DNA of 64,000 nucleotides, from the NCBI RefSeq assembly GCF_029784165.1, contig NC_073694.1, positions 40,343,006-40,407,005 on the forward strand, read 5' to 3'. A program made the position numbers and the translations under genes. This stretch comes from Wyeomyia smithii. Taxonomy: Eukaryota > Arthropoda > Insecta > Diptera > Culicidae. The notes under the pieces were generated by a model. The model did no database searches, had not been told where the DNA came from, and saw only the letters and a list, made by a program, of their open reading frames with translations. Of this stretch, positions 22,426 to 33,685 are shown one piece after another (position 1 is the first letter of the stretch; every line of letters starts with the position of its first letter).

Positions 22426-23382
22426 TTGGAGTGTAACGATTTCGCGAAATGCACACAGATATTTGATCATATCTCTCTAATCATCATCACCGTTTAGTCG
22501 TAGTCTGCTCGCGCAGTCTATATTAATGCATCGCAAATCGGAGTAGATTTCGTTCAGTAGATAAATATCGTGTTAAATCAAATGAATACGCGATATATGC
22601 CATACAAGGAGCCGCGTTTGCTTTCTCGAGAATATTCTGGATTAGTACTAGACAAGTATTTGAATTCTACGTTTAGGTGTGTGTGTGTGTGTGTGTCTCC
22701 TCTTTTCTTAATTTATCTTTTTATCTTTTACATACTAGGTATTTTTTGCGTTAACGTTTGATATCATGGATGCGACCATACCCGCGTTTGAAAATAAATT
22801 ATTTTTCACAACTCGCATTCGAATATAGGTCACATGTCAAATGTGATGAAGATAGCAACTGGATACCGTATAGTGGCCGCTTCAAACAACGTTATCGCGA
22901 TTTATATCAAATGTTCACAGTATTGTTTTTTATTATTAAATATACCAACTTCATTGATTCTAAAATAACAAAAAAAAGAAAGATAGGTTTTGACGTTCTG
23001 ACGATTTATTATTTGGTTTAAAAGATTATTCTTCGCGCACGGGATTTGAAAATATATGAACGGATTGCCTACCACGGCGAATCCTGATCTTTCCTACCCC
23101 ATTATACTAACACAAATACCCTTCCTGTGACATCCGTAGAGATACAGAGGTGAACTCGGTGAATCAACGTCAATCATAACAACGTTTGTCGAACTAACAA
23201 TCCTCTTCCTATTTTCCCCAACGACTGTAAGGACGTGGCCGGCGCCGTTATTGTTGTACATTGAAGATGGTATAACATCCCAAAAACTATCTATGTGGTT
23301 CTCTGTGCAACTTCACTAGCTCAGGTCAATCACGAAGGTGCAACTACGATACGTACGGTCGTCAATGCTCATGCTCATGCTC
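22426..23382 (+). repeat. U1 repeat, copy D (3' part)
   Basis: It shows the U1 3' half: AAATCGGAGTAGATTTCGTT and GATAAATATCGTG, then CTTCCTGTGACATCCGTAGA, GGACGTGGCCGGCG, GGTTCTCTGTGCAACTTCA, AGGTCAATCACG and the terminal GCTCATGCTCATGCTC tail. A (GT)10 run lies at 22677-22697. It ends exactly at the right TSD. Confidence 0.65.
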
Positions 23383-23660
23383 ATGAGGGCTTCCCCCCTG
23401 CATCACAACTTCATGACCTTCCTTGGTCGTTTGGCCACTCCGTCATCTTGACGCTTTCTATCTACCACGCTGACCCAAGGGTTCACCGCAGCCTCCACAT
23501 CGGCTGGTTTTTCGGCGAACCTTGAAAAGGTTTGGTGCCGCGAGAGTAGCACAACCAACCGTTTCTTGGTGTTGTCGGGGGCAGTTTCTCCCGCAGACTG
23601 CCACATTCTCTTAGCAACCTGCCCCGAAGAGCAGACCGCTGCGAACGAGTTCGAATAATC

Positions 23661-24900
23661 AAATTACATTTTTTTTGCATTTGGTTGCTGTGATAACAAA
23701 GGAATTCATTGAAAGCATTTGAAATTGGACATATTTTTCCTTTTTCCGTTTCTAGATTTTCATTTTACAACCCCGGACTTCCTGAGAGACATAGTGTAAC
23801 GTCAAAAATCCAAGATAGACACTTGACACTTGGCCAACTTGCTTTGTTACTGCTAATAAGCAAACTTGCTTTGTTACTGCCTGAAGGAAGTTTGCTAAAA
23901 TCCCTAGTCCCTGGTCGTTCCTCTGGGGACTGTTTCAGGTTGCCCAAGGCCTTTTTTCTTCTACTCTCTGTCGGCCGTGACTGACACGAAGGTCCTCCTG
24001 GTCAGATCCGGGTCTACTTCGGTTCAGAAAAAAAGCTCAGATTTAATGTTCTCTTATTTAACTTAAAGAACCTCTGTTATAAGTCCGAAGGATCGGGGAG
24101 GCTCGTGATGGCTGGCGCTGCACTGCTCAGCGGTACAGCTGCTGCACTGCACAATGCTGGTCGGTGGAGGCTGTTTAACATGAACTCAGCAGGAACTACA
24201 CTAATGGGTCCTAAAGAGATTTTTTGTGGAGAGAAGCTTGGAGTTAGGCTAAAACTTTTTTCAGCCAGATTTTGCTACAATGGCACGGAATGGCCTTCAC
24301 TTGTCGCCGATCAGATCAAAAGATAGTACTCCCAAGCTTCTATATTCCATATTTTCCTGTGTCAGAGCGCAAAGAGTAGCAGATTTCGCGCGGTGCATTA
24401 GCTGGGTAGTGTTTTTATATTTTAGTACAATTTATTATTTTTTTAATCAGTTTTGCATTCACTAGAGTTTTAATTTTCATTTCAGTCCCTGTATTTGTAT
24501 CCCACCTGTCCAGTTTTGTTAATTATCCGTTTTGCCTTTTGTCCTAATTGCTTTTCGACCAATATTCTCATCGTTCTTTATATGTAACGTTTATACTTGA
24601 ATAATCATGTGTATGTTTGACGTTTTCGTAATTACCTTCGTGCAATAATCTTGTTGTCTCCATTGAATTTTGGTTCTGATAATGTTCGTCCTTGAATATA
24701 AGAAACTCTTACATAATATAAAGAAGTACGAGTGAAGGAAATAAATCATGAGGCAGTAAATTTTTACTTTCTAAATCTATGATAGAATGATATGTGACCA
24801 AGTACATAGTGTATGTTACAACATAATTGCTATTAATTACTAAATCAAATTTTTCTTTCCTTTCTGATTGAGTATAAGATTGAGAATCAAATCCAAAAGT
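23661..24900. other. No supported gene
   Basis: It holds a short direct repeat (AACTTGCTTTGTTACTGC twice, 23836-23880) and scattered open frames of up to 91 codons with no recognisable family. The minus-strand open frame at the left margin may be the R1 5' UTR. The rest looks like AT-rich non-coding DNA. Confidence 0.45.
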
Positions 24901-25790
24901 TGAAAACCAAGACAATACCTTTGTTTCACAAAAAATAGAACATTTATTTCCTTCTTGAAAAAAAAAACAAAAGGGTTAAAAAAGTTAGAAGCCTGGTATC
25001 ACCAAGAAGATGAAAACAAAGAGCAACCAAGAGGGTGCGATTCCCTTTTCACGCCTTTCCATTCCTCTTAAAGCCTTAGAATTTTATGAAAGATTGCCCG
25101 TCATTGTTTTTTTACTTTAGAGCCTCAGTTTAAGTTGCGTTTCACCGAAAGTTTTTCGTCCCTTTGCTGGGGATTGGATTTCATATTTCTGCTTAGCATG
25201 TACTCGTATGTATTTCAAACTTTTGACCTCTTTTCCGGTTTTTCTTGAAAGACCTTGCGCTTGGAAGTTCCTTTAAAGAGCAAGGTTGGAAGATATTTTT
25301 ATTACATTAAAGTTTTTAATTTTCGAAGATACAGTTATCCAAACATAAGCATTTTTTTGTTCACACAACATTTATTTGACACGGCACAAAACATAAGCAT
25401 TTGTTTTTCTTTAAAAAAAATGTAATTATTAAAGTTATGGGGGGATCCCCAAAACTTTTTTTTGCGAGGCTTCCGGTGAATATGATAATATTTAAATCAA
25501 ACGAAGCATTAATTTCATATTACAAAACGGGGTTAAGAAAGTTAAAATCCAAATACAGTTGACCAAGGGAATCCAAACAGGAAGTGAGCACAAATGTCCT
25601 TCCGTCCGCTTCCAGTTTTTTAAGCCTTAGTGTCTCCGCTGCAAGTTTGCGTTTCCTCGAAGGCTTTTCTCCTTCTGCTGCAAATTGGATTCCAATTCCT
25701 GCTCAATGCGTGGTCGTAATTATTTCAGATTTTGCACCTTTCCTCCGTCATTCGTAAGGATTCTTGCACTTGAAAGTTCCGGTTTCTAAT
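24901..25790 (-). repeat. Two diverged copies of an unclassified sequence
   Basis: About 24960-25280 aligns with 25525-25785. Ordered matches are GGGTTAA..AAGTTA, GCCTTAG, GTTTGCGTTTC/GTTGCGTTTC, a TGCTG..ATTGGATT block, TTCAGATTTTGCACC/TTCAAACTTTTGACC and CTTGAAAGTTCC/CTTGGAAGTTCC. On the minus strand part of the right copy reads as RKRKLAAETLRLKKLEADGR, which would suit a coiled coil, but stops surround it. It may be remnants of a degenerate element ORF. Confidence 0.5.
25355..25388 (-). mobile_element. 34-bp I-clade LINE 3'-end insertion with 14-bp TSD
   Basis: The sequence AAACATAAGCATTT occurs at 25341-25354 and 25389-25402. Between them lie a T-run and ACATTTATTTGACACGGCAC, which matches the 3' terminus of the I element at 25934-31804. 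In minus orientation this is the last 30 or so bases plus a short A-tail, so it is an extremely 5'-truncated integration. Confidence 0.88.
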
Positions 25791-26309
25791 GGTGTCGTTT
25801 GAATATCAACACTGGAGCAATCACAAAGATATCTTAGTATTTGCTATCTGTTTTTTTTCTATTTTCTATCAATCATTCAATCAGCTTTTCCAGTACTGCT
25901 ACCTAATCGTCATTGACAAACGCTATCAATTTGTTTTTTTTTTTTCTTCACATAACATTTATTTGACACGGCACAAATACAATTTAATGTTTAACGGCGC
26001 CAATTATATCTGATGACTTAAAAACTAAAGCAAATTTTTTATCCTCGCTGCCGACTACGAGCTGAAATTAAGTCTAACTTAAAACTAGCATGGGATTTCC
26101 AATCAGTGTTTTGTTGTTCAATGGTCGTCTGATAATCGTCGAATGGCATGTATGGATTCGTTCTGCTGAGCCACGATGTCGTGAGTTGGGACAGAGGCTC
26201 GTAGTCCTTGGGTCCTGGTTCTGTTGTGCGGGGTCTGGTTGCTGGTTTTGTGCTTAAGGTTCAAACGTGTTCTTGTCGTTTTGTTGGGTGTAGACGGAGG
26301 GGAACGGGA

Positions 26310-29300
26310 CTAGACTGGGGCGTGGATGGATTTCAGGAAAACGTATATAAGGGACATGTAGGATAGGTCACGGCTCGCCAAGACATCACGAACAGGAACA
26401 GCCGGCTGTCTACCCTCGGCCTGCAGGGAAGCTATTAATTTAGACCTGGCGTCACGGTGTACAGGGCATGACCAAACCACATGCTCTATGTCGTGATAAC
26501 CTTCACCACAGGCACAGATACCACTTTCCCCGAGCCCAACACGACGGAGGAGCGCGTCAAATCTATAGTGATTGGACATAAGCCGGGACATCACGCAAAT
26601 GAAATCCCGACCTACATCCAACCCCTTGAACCACGGGTTCGTCGATACTTTGGGGATTATGGAATGTAACCACCTTCCCAATTCCCCTCTGGTCCAAGCA
26701 TTTTGCCAACTGATGATCGTATTCTGACGTACAAGTGCGAAAAATTCATTAAAGGCAATTGGTCTTTCATAAATATCACCGTTTGTTGCGCCCACCTTAG
26801 CCAAAGAGTCCGCTTTCTCATTACCCGGTATCGAGCAGTGAGAAGGGACCCACGCTAAGGTAATCTGAGTAGATTTTTCGGATAAAGCACTCAGATGTTC
26901 CCGTATTTTCCCCAGGAAATACGGAGAGTGCTTAACATCTTTCATCGATCGGAGAACCTCAATGGAACTGAGACTGTCCGTAAAGATGAAAAAATGGTCC
27001 GTGGGCATTTTTTCGATAATCCCTAGGGTGTACTGAATTGCAGCTAATTCTGCGACGTAAACAGAAGCAGGATTATCGAGCTTATGGGAGACGGTTAAAT
27101 TGTTATTGAAGATACCGAAGCCAGTGGACCCATCAAGAAGTGATCCGTCAGTGTAGTACATATTGTCGCAGTTGATGTTTCGATATTTATTGGAAAAAAT
27201 TTAAGGGATCTGCAGCACGCGTAAATGATCCGGGATTCCACGAGTTTCTTCTATCATGGATGTATCGAAAAACACAGTAGAATCAGAAGTATTTGATAAG
27301 TCGACACGATTTGGAATATTCGAAGAAGGGTTAATATTTTGGGACATGTGATTGAAATACAATGTCATAAAACGGGTTTGAGAATTAAGTTCGATTAACC
27401 TTTCAAAATTTTCAATCACGGGACGGTTCAAGACCTCAAATTTGATTAGAATACGAGAAGACAGGCTCCAGAAGCGGTTTTTCAATGGTAGTACTCCAGC
27501 TAAAACCTCCAAGCTCATCGTATGGGTCGACTGCATGCAACCTAAGGCGATACGCAAACAACGATATTGTATTCGCTCCAGTTTGATCAAATGTGTGTTT
27601 GCTGCGGAGCGGAAGCAGAAACACCCGTATTCAATAACAGACAATATCGTTGTTTGGTAAAGCCTTATAAGGTCTCCTGGATGGGCTCCCCACCATTGTC
27701 CGGTTATTGTACGAAGAAAATTCACTCTTTGTTGACATTTTTTCATCAGATACCTCACGTGACAACCCCAGGTGCCTTTAGAGTCGAACCAGACACCAAG
27801 ATATTTGTGTACCAAAACCTGAGAAATCGTTTTACCCATTAATTGTGTTTGAAGCTGAGCAGGTTCATGCTTCCTAGAAAAAACTACTATCTCAGTCTTC
27901 TCCGGAGAGAATTCGATACCTAGCTGTAAAGCCCAAGCAGACAAATTGTCCAAGGTATCTTGCAATGGTCCTTGCAAATCGGCAGCTTTGGCTCCTGTAA
28001 CAGAGATTACACTGTCGTCTGCAAGTTGTCTTATCGTGCATGAATTTGCCAGACATTCGTCGATGTCATTTACATAAAAGTTGTAAAGAAGGGGGCTTAA
28101 ACATGAGCCCTGGGGAAGACCCATGTAGCTAATGCGAAAAGTTGCCAAATCGCCATGCGTAAAATGCATGTGCTTTTCGGACAACAAGTTGTGCAAAAAA
28201 TTGTTCAAAATTGGAGAAAATCCTTGTCGGTGAAGTTTACCCGAAAGAATGTCAATAGAAACGGAATCAAAAGCCCCCTTAATGTCCAAGAACGCAGACG
28301 CCATTTGTTCTTTACGAGCATACGCCAGCTGAATATCTGTTGAAAGCAACGCAAGACAATCATTCGTCCCTTTGGCACGGCGGAAGCCAAATTGAATTTC
28401 TGATAGTAGACCATTTGATTCGACCCAGTGGTCTAAACGACGGAGTATCATTTTTTCCATCAATTTCCGGATACAGGATAGCATTGCAATCGGCCTATAA
28501 GAGTTGTGATTAGAAGCTGGTTTCCCTGGTTTTTGGATGGCGATCACCTTCACTTGCCTCCAATCCTGCGGTACAATGTTTTGCTCCAGGAACTTATTGA
28601 ACAAGTTCAACAAGCGCCTCTTGGCATTGCCGGGTAGATTCTTCAACAAGTTGAATTTGATTCTATCTAATCCAGGCGCGTTATTGTTACAGGACAGGAG
28701 GGCAACTGAAAGTTTTGCCATCGTAAAAGGTGATTCTATCGCGTCGTGGCCCGGAGACGCATCGCGAACAATATTTTGCTCAGGAACAGAGTCCGGACAT
28801 ACTTTCCTGGCAAAATCAAATATCCACCTACTTGAAGACTCCTCGCTTTCGTTGACCGTTACGCGATTCCGCATTCTTCGGGCTGTGTTCCAAAGAGTGC
28901 TCATCGATGTCTCCCTCGACGTCTCGTTCACGAACCGACGCCAATATCCACGTTTCTTTGCTTTAGCCAAGCTTTTAAGCTTGGTATCAAGCTCCGAATA
29001 CCGTAAATAGTCGCCAGGTATACCTCCCGTCTGGTAGGCCTTAAACGCGTCGGATCTTTGCGTGTAGACATCGGAGCACTCTTGGTCCCACCACGGAGTG
29101 GGAGGCCGTTCTTTGATCGTTACGCCGGGATATTTCTTCGTTTGGGCTTGCAACGCGGCGTCGAGAATCAAGCCCGCGAGGAGGTTGTATTCTTCAAGTG
29201 GTGAATGATGTTGAATCGACTCGACCGCTTTTGAAATCATTTCCTCGTATAACTTCCAATCGACATTCCGTGTGAGGTCATACGGAATGTCAATTGGTCG

Positions 29301-30017
29301 CATGCGAGTTGACCCGTTATTAATTGAAATAAGAATAGGCAGATGGTCGCTACCGTGAGGATCGAGGATTACCTTCCATGTGCAATCCAACCGTAGCGAC
29401 GTCGAACATAAGGATAGATCCAAAGCGCTTGGGCGCGCTGGAGGTTTCGGGATACGTGTCATTTCACCGTTGTTTAAAATAGTCATGTCGAAGTCATCGC
29501 AAAGGTTATAGATTAAAGAGGAGCGGTTATCATTGTATGGGGAACCCCAAGCCACGCCATGAGAGTTGAAGTCTCCCAAAATCAAACGTGGCGAGGGAAG
29601 AAGTTCTATTAAATCAAAGAGCAGCCGTTGCCCAACCTGTGCTCTGGGGGGAATATATATTGAGGCAATACAAAGCTCTTTACCTTGTATTGTCATTTGA
29701 CATGCGACAACTTCGATGCCTGGAATCGAGGGGAGGTTAATACGATAGAAAGAATAGCACTTTTTAATCCCTAAAAGTACTCCTCCATATGGGGTGTCTC
29801 GATCAAGGCGAATAATATTAAAATCATGGAAGTTGAGATCAATATTTGAAGTAAGCCAAGTTTCACAAAGGGAAAATGCATCGCATTTGTTTTTATTTAT
29901 CAAAACTTTAAACGAATCAATTTTTGGTAAAATACTTCTACAATTCCACTGTAAGACAGAGATAGAATCCTTCATATACGCAGTTGAATTAGGCATCGAA
30001 GGATACAATCGCTGCAA
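26310..30017 (-). pseudogene. I-clade ORF2 (endonuclease-RT-RNase H), one in-frame stop
   Basis: The enzyme nicks target DNA and copies the element RNA there. The N-terminal endonuclease shows WNCRSI, SLCETWL, LILGDFNSHG and GSDHLPI. RT shows SYRPIAMLS, FRRAKGTNDC, motif A FLDIKGAFDS, motif B GLPQGSCLSP and motif C QLADDSV. RNase H follows with all four acidic positions (YTDGS, ELAAIQY, FTDSLSS, NEKADSL). The C-terminal part has a CAC...H...C motif. 938 codons precede a TAA at 27201-27203, and 296 more follow in the same frame. Copy 2 has a lysine codon at that place, so the stop is a late mutation. It lies between RT and RNase H, so the product would be an RT without RNase H. Confidence 0.93.
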
Positions 30018-31359
30018 GGAGAGGCCATTGGGCAGTCAACTGCTTCAAAAATGATCTAACTGTTGGGAGGAATGCTGTAAGAAAAATTTTAATTGGATCG
30101 GGTACATTGAAAGTTTCAAAAATCCAGTCCACAATGTCAGAAAATTTCACTAATCCAGAGTTTGTTTCATCAACTGGGAGTGTAAAAGGAGCAACTGGGG
30201 TTTTAGATGTTCCTGGCAGTGCTGGGAACTCCTTCTGGGACTTTAAATTTGCCAGCCCAGGAGGAGTTTGCTTCGGTTTTTCCGCAGCACTGTTTGGTTT
30301 GTTTGTAACCTTCATTTCACTTTGAGAAATCTTAGGACCTTTTCTGGGAAGTTTAGGAGAGGAAACACTTTTCCTCTTTCTAGACTCCCCAGGATTGGCG
30401 TAAGATGCTCCCGCTGGTGAATCGTCAGAATCGGTTTCCTCAGAGGGCAACAGATCGAAGGGGTTCGAAGTAACGGGAGAAGTGGTAACGGTCTTCTTCA
30501 GCATGTCAGCGTAGGAACGCTTTGAACGCTCTTTGAGAGACCGTTTTATTTTATCCCTGCGCTGCATGTACACCGCACATGTCGAGAGCTCATGCAGATT
30601 TTCTCCGCAGTGAATACACTTTTCAGCGTTAACACTGCAAGAATCTTCCGCATGAGACTCCCCACACTTGCCACAACGTGCCTTATTGCAGCAGTAGGCG
30701 GCTGTATGGCCTAACTGCTTGCAATTCAGGCAGTTCATGACGCGGGGCACGTAGAGCCTCACAGGGAGACGAACCCGGTGGATCGAGACGTGGCTTGGTA
30801 GTGCAGACCCGGCGAACGTAACTCGAAACGAGTCTGACGGAGTGTATACTGTTTTGCCACCGATGATCGATGCTGACCGCAATTGCTTGCAGTCGAGCAC
30901 CTTTACTTCGGGACACGTTTTGTTCTTAAAGCACCCTTTGGCACTTTGCAGTATACACTCGACGGACAGACTCGAATCGGTTATGACACCGTCGATCTCC
31001 ACGTCTCGTGCGGGTATGTAAACGCGATACTCGCGTGTGAAGAGCTCAGAGCAAGCTATATCGTTGGCCTCTTTCAGGTTACCGACCACGACACGGAGCT
31101 TGTTAGGCCGGACCTTGGAAATTTCGGTCACGCCCTTGTACTCCTTCGTCAGGTCTTTAGAAATCTGCAAGAGGTTCAACTTTTTCGATTTCGATCCTGC
31201 CTTTGGCCGAAAATAAACAGTATAGCTGCCCTGGGCTCCGTCTGGGTAAAGCCTGGGGCGAGGGGGGACTGAAGAATGAACAGGGGAGGGGGTAACAGAA
31301 GGGTCAGGGTCAGAGGGGTTCGGGGATGGTGGCGCGGGAGGCGAGGGATCTACATCCAT
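29989..31359 (-). CDS. I-clade ORF1, nucleic-acid-binding protein
   Basis: 456 residues. ORF1 proteins of I elements bind element RNA and form the RNP with ORF2. The start is the first ATG (MDVDPS), matched by copy 2. The N-terminal 40 residues are Pro/Ser-rich, and a globular part runs to about residue 205. It is followed by three zinc knuckles: C210-C223 (CX2CX4HX4C), C229-C241 (CX2CX3HX4C) and C248-C261 (CX2CX4HX4C). A basic, low-complexity tail follows, then a conserved C-terminal segment (KFSDIVDWIFETF). It is open from end to end. It overlaps ORF2 by 29 bp, which suggests coupled or re-initiated translation of ORF2, as proposed for other I-clade elements. Confidence 0.93.
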   Translation of the reverse strand: MDVDPSPPAPPSPNPSDPDPSVTPSPVHSSVPPRPRLYPDGAQGSYTVYFRPKAGSKSKKLNLLQISKDLTKEYKGVTEISKVRPNKLRVVVGNLKEANDIACSELFTREYRVYIPARDVEIDGVITDSSLSVECILQSAKGCFKNKTCPEVKVLDCKQLRSASIIGGKTVYTPSDSFRVTFAGSALPSHVSIHRVRLPVRLYVPRVMNCLNCKQLGHTAAYCCNKARCGKCGESHAEDSCSVNAEKCIHCGENLHELSTCAVYMQRRDKIKRSLKERSKRSYADMLKKTVTTSPVTSNPFDLLPSEETDSDDSPAGASYANPGESRKRKSVSSPKLPRKGPKISQSEMKVTNKPNSAAEKPKQTPPGLANLKSQKEFPALPGTSKTPVAPFTLPVDETNSGLVKFSDIVDWIFETFNVPDPIKIFLTAFLPTVRSFLKQLTAQWPLLAAIVSFDA

Positions 31360-31814
31360 CTTAAGTCTAGCGCACTAGCGCTGACAAGAACACGTACCTT
31401 TTTATTTCTCCCTTCCAGTAAGGTTGGTTGTCCGATCGTTCGAAGTAGCAGCCGTTACAGCCAGCAGCACCAATACAGCAGCACCAAACAGCCACCAGCA
31501 GCGAGCCAGGTGTGAGATCACTCCACACAGCGATACAACTCGCTGACACTGATGGCTTCTTCTTTTTCCTCGTTTGTGTCTCGTCCACTGCTGTAGCACA
31601 ATCCAGCCAGCAGCCAAATCGGCTTACGCACCAGCTGGCAGTCACGATGCGAAACAGTTGCACAAAGGAACGACCTTGAACCCGGATTTATTTCACTCGA
31701 CCAGGCAAACAATGCCAACACTTGTTCACACGTCTTTTGTTTTATACTCTATCGGACCGATCACCAAACACGTCCAGTACTGATGCGTGTTCGGCACAGA
31801 ATGATATCAATTTG

Positions 31815-33685
31815 TTGTCAATACATAATTATAATTAGTCATAAATTGAATCAATTCCGGGTTTATTATTGCATTTGTTGCATCCACAATGTATATCAGA
31901 AATAAACCGATTGCGGCAGAGGCAAATACCGGGGTATTTTCCCAGAACATTTCATTCTATGAAGTATAGTTTTTCGAGCAAATCGCATACTAATTAGAGA
32001 CTCTAGTTCAAACAGACATGTAACAATTGCATCAGTGCTTTCTACCAACTGTTACATTTCGCCTTTATAATTATTCTCCTATATATTACATTTAATACCT
32101 ATCCATAATTCTGCCGCATATTTGAACTTTTTGATTGGCTTCACAACTGCAGATCTCGTGAAATAGGTGCTACTAATGATTTCGTAAAATACAGCTCGCC
32201 AGTAACCACTACTGCTTTTTGGAATTAGCAACAGATTTACACACTTGTCATGTTGCACCCATGAACTTGCTCCAGCGCAAAGTTTCGTATTTTGTTCTGA
32301 AGGAATGCAGTAAGCTGCGAAGTGGAACTGCACTTCGTCTTTGTTAGTATGTTGATTGTGTGAAAAGTTAAAGATTCCATGCTGTAGCGGAGTTTAATTC
32401 CACTGAGAGCTTCTAGTTTTCTCAATTGACAGTAGCGTTGAAAAATCTCAGTGATAGATGGTGCCATACCGCAGCAAAGCAACTAACTGCTACAAAGCTA
32501 CATCGAGTTTGCTTTTGATGGCGTTAGAGAAAAGTTTACCATTTCCTCATCAGCGAACAAACTTTCTAATCTGTTTAATTCGCACCAGTTGCCATCTAGT
32601 GCAAGTGACACTGCATGCTGACATTGTAATCGTAGCTTAGCACTAGTTTTAGCAGATAATCTTTCTTTTCGAACTAACAGTTTGTTTTCGATTTGATTGG
32701 AGATTGGATGTCGGTGAGATGAAAACACATGCCGGTTCATGTTAGTCACTTGTTTTTCGCATTTACCCATCCCATCCATACCCACGGGAAAATGTTAGTG
32801 AACCGCCCGACAAAGTGATGAGAATTCCACAACTTCAGTTTTACTGACACTCTGAATGAAGGACCGCGGAAAAAAACCTCGTGAATAAAACTGCGGATAA
32901 TCTCCTAGTCGAGTGCAACTTAACGCACCTGACGCAACTTCCGCACCCATCAAAAGAGTGACATACGCTTTTTATGTTGACTTCTGGTGGGCCCCAGGCA
33001 AAAACCTTGCAAATAGTGCAATTAATTTTACTCACGTCGTAAACCGGCGATGTGTTCTTTCGTAGTCTGTGCGGCAGCTTGTATACCTACATTTAGATTT
33101 TTGTTTCCCGTTTCTTGTATCTTATCTGCAAAACATGACGCTCGAGTGACACGCGTCTTCATGCAAAAAAGAAAACTTTGCGACAGTCTGTTTGACACGT
33201 GTATGAACTTACTGTTTTTTGCTAACCAAAAACCAGCGTGACCGATCTGTATCTCTCCGTTGTTCCAAACGTGCCATCCAGGAATAAATCAGTTTATGAG
33301 ATCGTCCAAAAATGCACTTATGTCAATGAATTACGAATGTAATACCATCGGAACGAGCAGAGGACAGACCACTCGTTTGGTGAGCATTTAATTAGACCAT
33401 AAAAAAGACAAGCCCGGTAGGAAACATTTCTCCGAAGGAATTCTATTTGTGTGCATTAAGGCCACACGTGTGCGGATTGTAACATTCTGTGCCATTAATA
33501 CACTGGTAACAGAAACGAATCTATTCGTAACCTGAACTAATAGTAAATCAATAAGTACTGGAAGCTCTTAAAAAGATTTTCCCAAATCCAGAACAATTTC
33601 CATGGATTAAAATATTTTTATGAAAATTAATCACATTTAATACAGACGATGTTTACAGTGTATTTCCGTTTGCCTACTCTTTCAG
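31815..33685. other. Unique-looking DNA upstream of GPCR exon
   Basis: No recognisable gene, RNA or element end. On the plus strand it should be the intron that leads into the exon at 33686, and it ends with a pyrimidine-rich TTTGCCTACTCTTTCAG acceptor. Confidence 0.5.

Larger units (their letters stand above)
19069..23382 (+). mobile_element. U1 insertion, 4.3 kb, 22-bp TSD
   Basis: The exact 22-bp direct repeat (starting ATGAGGGCTT, ending CCCTGCATC) lies at 19047-19068 and 23383-23404. It is R1 ORF1 sequence, so the host target is known and the TSD is secure. The insert ends at the right in a GCTCATGCTCATGCTC tail. Internally it holds three partial, diverged copies of one unit (B, C and D). 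No transposase, RT or ORF1-type protein is encoded on either strand. The long TSD and simple-sequence 3' end suggest target-primed reverse transcription driven by another element's proteins, which is inference. Confidence 0.75.
14143..23660 (-). mobile_element. R1-clade LINE, decayed, with three nested insertions
   Basis: Four minus-strand blocks join into one element: 23383-23660 and 18938-19068 (ORF1), 16323-18522 (rest of ORF1, then ORF2) and 14143-14610 (C-terminal ORF2 and 3' UTR). Continuity is shown by the reading across each insertion after removal of the inserted DNA. Across the jockey insertion ...VASAYRTVYD reads through, and across the 400-bp insertion ...RTGEMIL is followed by ELREDAK. 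The 3' UTR on the minus strand (GGGCTGGAG..GGAGGGGTTT..AGTGGGTT) resembles the end of the R1-like fragment at 18523-18922. Many frameshifts and stops make the element non-functional. The 5' limit near 23660 is approximate, and I found no certain outer TSD. Confidence 0.85.
18241..23660 (-). pseudogene. R1-clade ORF1 (gag-like) relic, interrupted
   Basis: ORF1 proteins of this clade bind element RNA. The 5' part is at 23383-23660 (AVNPWVSVVDRKRQ, KRPRKVMKL). The middle is at 18938-19068 (CRGEALIIKTNVSK, VQSIRLLRTGEMIL), and the rest is at 18241-18522 (ELREDAKNKKATYKTVAKQ). It is split by the U1 insertion at 19069-23382 and by the 400-bp insertion at 18523-18922. There is an in-frame stop before CRGEALI. 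The zinc-knuckle region expected downstream was not found intact. Confidence 0.75.
25934..31804 (-). mobile_element. I-clade LINE copy 1, full length, nearly intact
   Basis: About 5.87 kb, flanked by the TSD TATCAATTTG(TT) at 25924-25933 and 31805-31814. The minus strand gives a 445-bp 5' UTR, ORF1 (31359-29989), ORF2 (30017-26310, overlapping ORF1 by 29 bp in another frame), and a 3' UTR with GTCAAATAAA close to a short poly(A) end. The layout of three CCHC knuckles, APE endonuclease, RT and RNase H is the I-clade plan. The mosquito MosquI family is the closest named group I know, but identity should be tested by alignment. One nonsense codon in ORF2 is the only clear lesion. Confidence 0.93.

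Noticed and set aside
14143..23815. TCCAAGAT near 14130 and 23806 as outer TSD of the R1 element
   Set aside because: Only eight matching bases with an indel after them, and the R1 5' end is not defined, so the match may be chance.
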